From: Candidatus Helarchaeota archaeon
GTDB lineage: Archaea; Asgardarchaeota; Lokiarchaeia; Helarchaeales; HEL-GB-A
Length of the DNA: 10,992 nucleotides
Assembly (NCBI GenBank): GCA_016840125.1
Contig: JAEOSY010000463.1
Location: 1-10,992 of the forward strand
Reading direction: 5' to 3'
Below, in pieces: positions 6,350-10,992 of this stretch (its first letter is position 1; every line of letters starts with the position of its first letter). The notes beneath the pieces are model-generated. The model did no database searches. It worked only from the letters and a program-made list of their open reading frames with translations, and was not told the DNA's origin. Made by a program: the position numbers and the translations under genes.

Positions 6350-6590
6350 AAGTTATTGATAACGCGATTGTCGGTTTCGTTCTCGCTGAAATGAAGGGGA
6401 AAGAAGTCAATTCTTCTTGAGGATGTTTATCCGTGCATAGATTTTTCACCCGCTCCCAATGATATTTCCGTACCGCGGGATGGTTCCATGAGGATGTGGA
6501 AGGTGGGAACTCCATAGGTGATTCCCAATTCCGCGCAAGAACCCTCTTACTTTTCCCGTTTGAAAAGAAAAAGCCATTCAAATCCGCCAA
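6333..6590 (-). CDS. Short unknown ORF, possibly the 5' part of a frameshifted gene
   Basis: An 85-codon frame opening at TTG 6590 directly after two TAA triplets. The product begins MADLNGFFFSNGKSKRVLARN, has Trp, Pro and basic residues in the middle (SSWNHPAVRKYHWERVKN), and ends in a hydrophobic stretch IALSITFVMLV. No domain is recognised. No Shine-Dalgarno site precedes it, so translation could be leaderless from a promoter near 6620. Near its end, removal of one T from CTTTTG would join it smoothly to the following frame, giving a protein of about 205 residues. Whether the break is real, programmed or a sequencing error cannot be told. Confidence 0.45.
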   Translation of the reverse strand: MADLNGFFFSNGKSKRVLARNWESPMEFPPSTSSWNHPAVRKYHWERVKNLCTDKHPQEELTSFPFISARTKPTIALSITFVMLV

Positions 6591-6713
6591 TTATTAAAAT
6601 CGAAAATAAAAAAAGGGGAGTTTAAAGGTTAGTAGTAGATGGTGTAGTCCACGATGATTTAAATTATATGCTATATTCTAAAGAAAAGGCACTAAATTGT
6701 ATAAGGGAAAATC
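6591..6713. promoter_or_regulatory. Divergent promoter region
   Basis: This 123-base gap separates the minus-strand operon (6590 to 3315) from the plus-strand 467-aa gene. For the plus strand, GATTTAAATTATATG (6656-6670) is a good archaeal TATA-like element, placing a start near 6690-6695 and a short leader with AAGGG seven bases before the ATG. For the minus strand, TTTAAA at 6621-6626 could serve, placing a start close to the TTG at 6590, that is, a nearly leaderless transcript. Both are motif-based only. Confidence 0.45.
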
Positions 6714-8117
6714 ATGAATGAAAATTTGACAGGAAATGCTACATCTTTAGTTATGGAATTATTCCAACTAGTTTCAGATCCTTATAAGATGCAAAAATTC
6801 CTAAATAACAGGAGTGTACAGAAAAGAATTATCTCAAAATTGTCCAATCTGAAGGTTGATGAGTTGGTTGAAGTTGTAGAGTCCCTTTTTGAGAAATTTC
6901 AACATATAGATCAACATTCTCAAGATACTGAATGGGCACGGCATTATAAAGATGACGAGGGCATTCAACGAGAGATTCGGAAACATATACTTCAATTGTT
7001 TAGTATTCTTTTAGATCATATACCGAATGAGTGCTTCAATAACATTGTCCCAGACCTGCTAGCTTTTGGGGATAACCCTGATTTTGTAAAAGAAATTTTT
7101 GTAATTTCTGGAAAGTTGAAAAATGAGCAGGCTTTGGAGTTTTGTAAAGCTCATATTCTGAGTTTAATAGACATCTGGCGTTCTTTCGAGTTCGATCGCC
7201 ACAAACAAACTGAATTTCATAACAAATTAACTGAGCTTACTGAAATTACCCCCTACTTCGATGAGATCTTTGATTTTTCTCTCACTTTAATGCCCACCGC
7301 ATTCGAAAATTGTGAGCAGAATCAGCGTGGTACGTTTGTAAGTCACTTTAGAGGATATTATGGGAATTTGGTACGGCGGAACCCCAGCATAGCTGGAAGA
7401 CTTGTTCCATTACTTGACCAGACCAACGGAGATGCACAACAAGCAATCTTTCAAGCAATAATTAGGATAGGATCCATAGCTGATAGTGAAACTAACCTGT
7501 ATTCTCACTTAATTGATTTGCTTATTTCAAACAATACTGCAAAATCTACGAAGGAATTGGTTCTTCAAATTATTAAAAAAATTAATCAGGATGATGTGAA
7601 AGCTGATAAGGGAAAATGCTTAACTATAATTCTCAAAAAAGCACACACCCTCAGAGCAGAGGATACAGCCAGTTTAAATGAACTGTTTGCAGCTCTATTT
7701 CAAATCTTAGGGGAACCATCCCAACAATGGCGAGAAGCTGTCGATATTATCTCATCTAAGATGGCTGTTGGATTTACACCACTAATGAATAGAACCATTC
7801 ATACGGATGATCCAGAGAATATTGATCTTAAAATAGAACGGGCCAAAGCACTTTTCGTCAAATATAACGCGACTGACGATGATAGGATGGAGGCGATTAG
7901 AAACTTAGGCGATGTATTGGAATATTTAAAAAAAGATGATATTCGTTTGGCAAATAAAGATGAGAGCGAACTCTTTAATATTCTTAACAACTTTAGTATC
8001 CGTCATCATAATAGGAGTCAGCAAGCGGATTACGATAAGTCAATTTACTATCCATGGATGTTTTATGTATTTCTTGCCTCAATCTATGCTCTTTTGGAGT
8101 TAAAAGATAAACCCTGA
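6714..8117 (+). CDS. Alpha-helical repeat protein with a conserved C-terminal domain, possible abortive-infection type
   Basis: A 467-residue protein, almost wholly helical. Residues 1-365 look like an alpha-solenoid: repeated amphipathic helix pairs such as IVPDLLAFGDNPDFVKEIF and SHLIDLLISNNTAKSTKELV, in the manner of HEAT-like repeats. Residues 371-463 form a distinct block: RMEAIRNLGDVLEYLKK, ELFNILNNFSIRHHNRSQ, then YYPWMFYVFLASIYALLEL. From memory this block resembles the C-terminal domain of uncharacterised bacterial and archaeal proteins, some labelled abortive-infection-like; the IRHHN..Q..DYD part is the conserved centre. No signal peptide is seen; the last hydrophobic helix is short. 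ATG at 6714 follows AAGGG by seven bases. It points away from the nuclease operon and is followed 222 bases later by another plus-strand gene. The function is inferred from context. Confidence 0.8.
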   Translation: MNENLTGNATSLVMELFQLVSDPYKMQKFLNNRSVQKRIISKLSNLKVDELVEVVESLFEKFQHIDQHSQDTEWARHYKDDEGIQREIRKHILQLFSILLDHIPNECFNNIVPDLLAFGDNPDFVKEIFVISGKLKNEQALEFCKAHILSLIDIWRSFEFDRHKQTEFHNKLTELTEITPYFDEIFDFSLTLMPTAFENCEQNQRGTFVSHFRGYYGNLVRRNPSIAGRLVPLLDQTNGDAQQAIFQAIIRIGSIADSETNLYSHLIDLLISNNTAKSTKELVLQIIKKINQDDVKADKGKCLTIILKKAHTLRAEDTASLNELFAALFQILGEPSQQWREAVDIISSKMAVGFTPLMNRTIHTDDPENIDLKIERAKALFVKYNATDDDRMEAIRNLGDVLEYLKKDDIRLANKDESELFNILNNFSIRHHNRSQQADYDKSIYYPWMFYVFLASIYALLELKDKP

Positions 8118-8354
8118 TAACTGACATGTCCGTGACTCATGCTGTATAGCGGGATTCCCACTCTGAGATCACGTGAGTTCGATACTAACCATTAAAAAAA
8201 ATATATTCCATCTATCCAACAGACCGATCTCCCCGTATTGAAGGTAACAGGAAAAGGAAGCAATCGTCGAATTACTCCATCACAAAGAGTCACCTAAAAC
8301 TTTAATTAGAGTGCTTGAATAAAAAAAAATAATAGCTTATTGAGGGGAATTATT
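8118..8354. other. Non-coding gap between the two plus-strand genes
   Basis: About 237 bases without a supported gene on either strand. The first 70 bases are of mixed composition and include GACATGTC, a palindrome, and a stretch GTGAGTTCGATACTAAC that looks like a tRNA T-arm but is not part of a foldable tRNA. The rest is AT-rich with two A-runs; AACTTTAATTAG or the A-run near 8321 could be part of a promoter for the next gene. Nothing else is seen. Confidence 0.4.
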
Positions 8355-9209
8355 TTGAAACCCAAAGATTACGATTTCATGAAGGAAGTTAGAAAATTTG
8401 TAAATGCAAGTGGGATAAAAAATATACTTGATATGATGAAGGGGGAGATTAAACAGACCACTAAAATTATTGACCTAGTTAGGGGGTTTTCTGAGCCCTT
8501 CATTTTAAACAATAAAGTCAATAGAAACCATCCCTTAATTAAATTAACCTCCGAAACTTCCGCCCCTATTATCGAAAAATTGATAGAAATTTTGGAAGAG
8601 AATATTTCTATTTATCCTGAGTTAAAAAAGATTTATGACCATTCTTTTGCACCTCTTACATCTAGGAAGCCAGACTTTCAAAATTACTTGATGTATGTGA
8701 AAATCTGTACACAATTCATGGAAAACTGTGATAAGTTTAAAGATGATGAAGAAGATCTCCAAGAATTGCTGAAAGGATATTCTAATTTGGTTGAGTTACT
8801 TAAACAAACCATTCAACATATTGTCGAAATCTTTCATTTCCAAAAATTCCAAGTAAAGATTAGTATTTATGAGTTCAAAGAAGCGCTTGAATATTTACAG
8901 AATATTGATGGGTTTAAGTCGACTTACAAAAAATATATCAATCCAAATTTAAGGAATATGTATATACACCTTAGCGCCATATACGTGGATAACGCTAAAT
9001 TTTATTCCAAGAATGATCCCGAGAGTATATACACTAAGGACGAATTAATTAAGTGGTATCATAAATTAATCGCCTTCTATTGGTATTTTAACATAATTTT
9101 TTTCTTGGGAATGTATTCAAAGCAAATGAAAACCCTTCAAAAATTTTTGGGGAAAGGAAAACTATCTTTGCAAGACCTCACACCGTTAAACGACATAGTT
9201 AGCATATAA
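8355..9209 (+). CDS. Helical protein with an Rx4H motif, HEPN-like candidate
   Basis: About 284 residues from TTG 8355, which follows GAGGGG by seven bases; an earlier TTG at 8340 would add five residues but has no binding site. The protein is helical and highly charged (SAPIIEKLIEILEENISIYPELKK, ELLKGYSNLVELLKQTIQHIVEIF). Near the C-terminus, NPNLRNMYIHLSAIY (residues 201-215 counted from 8340) carries R-N-x3-H, i.e. Rx4H with the usual Asn after Arg, at the end of one helix and start of another, as in HEPN ribonucleases of toxin and abortive-infection systems. An aromatic-rich helix (WYHKLIAFYWYFNIIFFLGMY) follows and could touch a membrane. HEPN is diverse and a single short motif is weak proof. 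Codons and composition are AT-rich like those of the 467-aa gene. Confidence 0.72.
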   Translation: MKPKDYDFMKEVRKFVNASGIKNILDMMKGEIKQTTKIIDLVRGFSEPFILNNKVNRNHPLIKLTSETSAPIIEKLIEILEENISIYPELKKIYDHSFAPLTSRKPDFQNYLMYVKICTQFMENCDKFKDDEEDLQELLKGYSNLVELLKQTIQHIVEIFHFQKFQVKISIYEFKEALEYLQNIDGFKSTYKKYINPNLRNMYIHLSAIYVDNAKFYSKNDPESIYTKDELIKWYHKLIAFYWYFNIIFFLGMYSKQMKTLQKFLGKGKLSLQDLTPLNDIVSI

Positions 9210-9289
9210 TTAGGATCTTAATAATAGCCAATTTTAACTAGAACTATTTGATATTTCCTAGCGAAATAGCTGGCATGCCCCTTCAGAGA

Positions 9290-9388
9290 TCAAATTTTTC
9301 CTATTAATTTCTTGAAGCCTGGCAAAGATCTCAGAGCTGCAAAGCGTTCGTCCTCCTCAAGGATTTCTGCTGCCTCGCCTTGATCCAT
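9290..9388 (-). CDS. Tiny ORF, possible end fragment of a TPR-type protein
   Basis: A 32-codon frame from ATG 9388 (42 codons from TTG 9418). The product MDQGEAAEILEEDERF followed by AALRSLPGFKKLIGKI resembles the last turn of many TPR-repeat proteins, which end in a pattern like D..F..LR..PgFk.Li. It begins seven bases after the stop of the small membrane ORF. It may be a remnant of a larger gene or a genuine small protein. The evidence is only the pattern and an open frame, so it is uncertain. Confidence 0.3.
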   Translation of the reverse strand: MDQGEAAEILEEDERFAALRSLPGFKKLIGKI

Positions 9389-9395
9389 AACTTGC

Positions 9396-9521
9396 TCAAT
9401 GTATTTCAAGTCCCACAAAAATTAGTGTTCTAAACCGGTGATTCGATATGATCCAAGCGATTAACCAGACTACGACCAAAAAGAGGATTGTTGTTAAAAT
9501 AATGGCATGGTTGATAGTCAT
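9396..9521 (-). CDS. 41-aa single-pass membrane peptide
   Basis: ATG 9521 opens a 41-codon frame. The product has a short polar N-terminus (MTINHA), one strongly hydrophobic stretch of about 20 residues (IILTTILFLVVVWLIAWII), then basic SNHRFR and a short tail. GAGGTGG stands about a dozen bases upstream, a little far but usable. It lies 93 bases downstream of L22 on the same strand and could be read from the S19-L22 transcript. Such peptides are seen as holin-like or toxin-like proteins, but nothing specific supports that here. Confidence 0.45.
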   Translation of the reverse strand: MTINHAIILTTILFLVVVWLIAWIISNHRFRTLIFVGLEIH

Positions 9522-9614
9522 ATATTCTATCCACCTCTGCCTAAAGTCAGATCTTTCTCAATGGATTTGATTGGGTTTAATATTTCATCAACAGTATATA
9601 GCCCTAGTAATCAA

Positions 9615-10085
9615 TTATTCTTCTTCTAATACAATTTCAACATGGGTAAGGGTTTTAAAGTAGGGGGTGGATCGACCAAAAGCACGAGGAATGTATTTCT
9701 TAATTTTACGTCCTCGATGAGTAGCGGCATGGATAACTCGCACGCGATCTAAATCTAAGCCTTTAAATTCAGCATTATTCTCTGCATTTGAGAGGATATT
9801 TAACACATTTTGAGCCGCTTTGACGGGATATCGACCTGCATCCCATCTAAACCGATCTAAGCCTTTCCGATGGGCTTGTTTCTTTTTATGGCGTTTGAAG
9901 GGAACTGCCTGCTTATGTAGTATAACCTCATCTAAAAACAATTTCGCATCTTCAATCATCATTCCCTTGATGGAATTGCATACTTCCCTTGCATGCTTGG
10001 GCGAACAGCGTAGGTCACGCCCACTAGCTAGGGCAGTTCTATCAGGATCTAAGCCGGTCATGGAATAGCCGAAATTGGGACTCAC
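9615..10085 (-). CDS. rpl22: Ribosomal protein L22 (uL22)
   Basis: A 156-residue large-subunit protein lining the exit tunnel. It is the archaeal/eukaryotic long form (eukaryotic L17): ALASGRDLRCSPKHAREVCNSIKGMMIEDAKLFLDEVILHKQAVPF, then WDAGRYPVKAAQNVLNILSNAENNAEFKGLD, and the C-terminal RGRKIKKYIPRAFGRSTPYFKTLTHVEIVLEE. The frame starts with GTG at 10085, with AGGAGG about 12 bases before it, 15 bases after the S19 stop. The expected next gene, S3, is missing here; instead two tiny ORFs and a foreign block follow. Confidence 0.96.
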   Translation of the reverse strand: MSPNFGYSMTGLDPDRTALASGRDLRCSPKHAREVCNSIKGMMIEDAKLFLDEVILHKQAVPFKRHKKKQAHRKGLDRFRWDAGRYPVKAAQNVLNILSNAENNAEFKGLDLDRVRVIHAATHRGRKIKKYIPRAFGRSTPYFKTLTHVEIVLEEE

Positions 10086-10100
10086 GTTCTATTATTCCTC

Positions 10101-10505
10101 CTACTTTAAGGGAATATATTGCGAAGACCTTGTAGCTCCAATCCCGGGATTTCCATGGGATACGCGCTTATGTGTAGGGGCAAACTCACCTAAATAATGT
10201 CCTATGTGTTCAGGAGTTATTTCTACAGGGATGAACTCTCTCCCATTGTGAGTTGCAATTGTAAGCCCAACCATCTCTGGGGTGATCACCATATCGCGGG
10301 CGTGCGTTCGCACAACAACCTTTTTTCCTTTCTTTAGAGCGCGTCTTGCACGCCTTAGGTTCTCTAACAACTTTTTCTGTCGATGAGGAAGTCCTCTAAG
10401 CATACTTCGGCGCTGTCTGGAAGGGAGGAGCTTAATGAACTCATCCATAGGTAAATTCTGTAATTCTTCGAGAGTGTAGCCTCGGAACATAAATTTCCTA
10501 ACCAA
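10101..10505 (-). CDS. rps19: Ribosomal protein S19 (uS19)
   Basis: A 134-residue small-subunit head protein. Archaeal/eukaryotic features are clear: [54 protein letters not shown], then [21 protein letters not shown] and the end [18 protein letters not shown]. The start is TTG 10505: GGAG lies eight bases upstream and it gives [10 protein letters not shown], matching the usual archaeal N-terminus. ATG 10490 is the alternative and would drop five residues. L2, the usual upstream neighbour, is absent, so this is the first gene of the cluster here. Confidence 0.96.
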   Translation of the reverse strand: MVRKFMFRGYTLEELQNLPMDEFIKLLPSRQRRSMLRGLPHRQKKLLENLRRARRALKKGKKVVVRTHARDMVITPEMVGLTIATHNGREFIPVEITPEHIGHYLGEFAPTHKRVSHGNPGIGATRSSQYIPLK

Positions 10506-10544
10506 ATAACCATCTCCAATTGAGTAAAAAGGTTAAATGTAACG

Positions 10545-10582
10545 CATTTATTGGGAATTCGCAACATATTCCTTTAAATATG
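10545..10582 (-). promoter_or_regulatory. Probable promoter of S19-L22
   Basis: On the minus strand, GAACATATTTAAAGG carries a TATA-box-like element at 10573-10580 with a purine-containing stretch before it. A start 25-28 bases further, near 10548, would give a leader of about 43 bases that includes the GGAG site of S19. A second AT-rich candidate, ATTTTAAATG, lies near 10610-10620. Based on motif and position only. Confidence 0.4.
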
Positions 10583-10704
10583 TTCAGATGGAACAAAAGG
10601 AAAAATTGCATTTAAAATTTTCGTGATTAATGGATTGGGGGCACCTAAAATAAAAAGGCAAATGGCTCCTTCGTTTTAATCAGTAAAAAGAGATAATAAA
10701 AAGA

Positions 10705-10747
10705 AAAAATAATAAAAAAGTCTCAGAGGTTTAAAAAATCACCTCTG
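10705..10747 (-). terminator. Intrinsic-type terminator after the membrane-protein gene
   Basis: On the minus strand a perfect 7-bp stem CAGAGGT / ACCTCTG (10741-10747 with 10724-10730), with a 10-base loop, is followed a few bases later by T-runs (CTTTTTTATTATTTTTTC). It lies 16 bases after the stop of the upstream gene and isolates that gene from S19. The rest of the gap (10506-10723) is AT-rich and holds only the S19 promoter candidates. Confidence 0.7.
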
Positions 10748-10762
10748 CTTTAGATTTCAGAT

Positions 10763-10992
10763 TTAGTCGCTAGCTTCGTCTTCTTCGTCAAGTCCGAGCT
10801 CTTCTAATTCTTCTAGAGGTACTGGTGGAGGAGTCGTGAGCATTGTCCAACCGATCCACATCGCGATTATGAGGATTAGGAGTGCTGCAATCCATATAGG
10901 CAAGATTACTGCCCAAGGACCATACGATAGAATGCCACCAAGCGTTGCAAGTTGTATTAGAATATTGGCGGCATCATATTCACCATGGTAAA
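10763..10992 (-). CDS. C-terminal part of an unknown membrane protein, start outside window
   Basis: The minus-strand frame is open from the window edge to TAA at 10763-10765 (75 residues seen). It contains a hydrophobic segment, WAVILPIWIAALLILIIAMW followed by IGWTML, long enough for one membrane helix. A Pro-rich turn (TTPPPVP) and a strongly acidic tail (EELEELGLDEEDEASD) come next. The acidic tail after a basic-poor membrane helix does not allow a firm topology call. No family is recognised. It is read in the same direction as S19 but is separated from it by a terminator, so it is not a member of the ribosomal operon. Confidence 0.75.
   Translation of the reverse strand, partial: YHGEYDAANILIQLATLGGILSYGPWAVILPIWIAALLILIIAMWIGWTMLTTPPPVPLEELEELGLDEEDEASD

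Noticed and set aside
8118..8200. tRNA-like stretch (GTGAGTTCGATACTAAC) as a possible tRNA gene or attachment site
   Set aside because: Only a T-arm with one mismatch can be drawn; no matching acceptor strand, D-arm or anticodon arm was found.
1..10992. CRISPR array, insertion sequence or integrase
   Set aside because: No regularly spaced repeats and no transposase or recombinase motifs were seen on either strand.

Overview
This is archaeal chromosome. All recognisable housekeeping genes lie on the minus strand and follow the archaeal S10/spc ribosomal protein order: S19, L22, S3, L29, the RNase P protein Rpp29/Pop4, S17, L14, L24. Pop4 inside this cluster and the archaeal/eukaryotic-type S17, L22 and L14 exclude bacteria. 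The base composition is AT-rich. Asgard or another archaeal lineage is possible, but the window alone does not settle the phylum.

Layout from the right (upstream for the minus strand): the C-terminal end of an unknown membrane protein (10763-10992) and a strong terminator hairpin; a promoter region; then S19 (10101-10505) and L22 (9615-10085). Next comes a foreign-looking block of about 6.4 kb (3162-9614). It holds two tiny minus-strand ORFs, one a single-pass membrane peptide; two plus-strand helical proteins of 284 and 467 aa; and a minus-strand operon of two short, possibly frameshifted ORFs translationally coupled to an 889-aa protein. The ribosomal cluster then resumes with S3, L29, Pop4 and S17. 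A 256-aa coiled-coil/proline-rich protein and a hairpin-rich gap separate S17 from L14 and the start of L24.

The 889-aa protein combines an acidic, repeat-containing N-terminus, a Cro/C1-type helix-turn-helix and two tandem copies of a domain with a PD-(D/E)XK nuclease signature. The 284-aa protein carries an Rx4H motif of HEPN type. The 467-aa protein resembles uncharacterised proteins of the abortive-infection kind. Together they suggest a defence or selfish island lodged inside the ribosomal cluster between L22 and S3. This is inference: no transposase, integrase or clear terminal repeats were seen.

The most unusual signal is in S3. Its conserved N-terminal segment (3066-3161, no ATG start) and the rest of the protein (2500-3057) are in different frames. 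They are separated by 32 extra bases containing an in-frame TAA and a stem-loop, flanked by two identical ATC codons in the two frames. This resembles a translational-bypass site, a mini-intron or a small insertion scar in an otherwise intact, normally essential gene.
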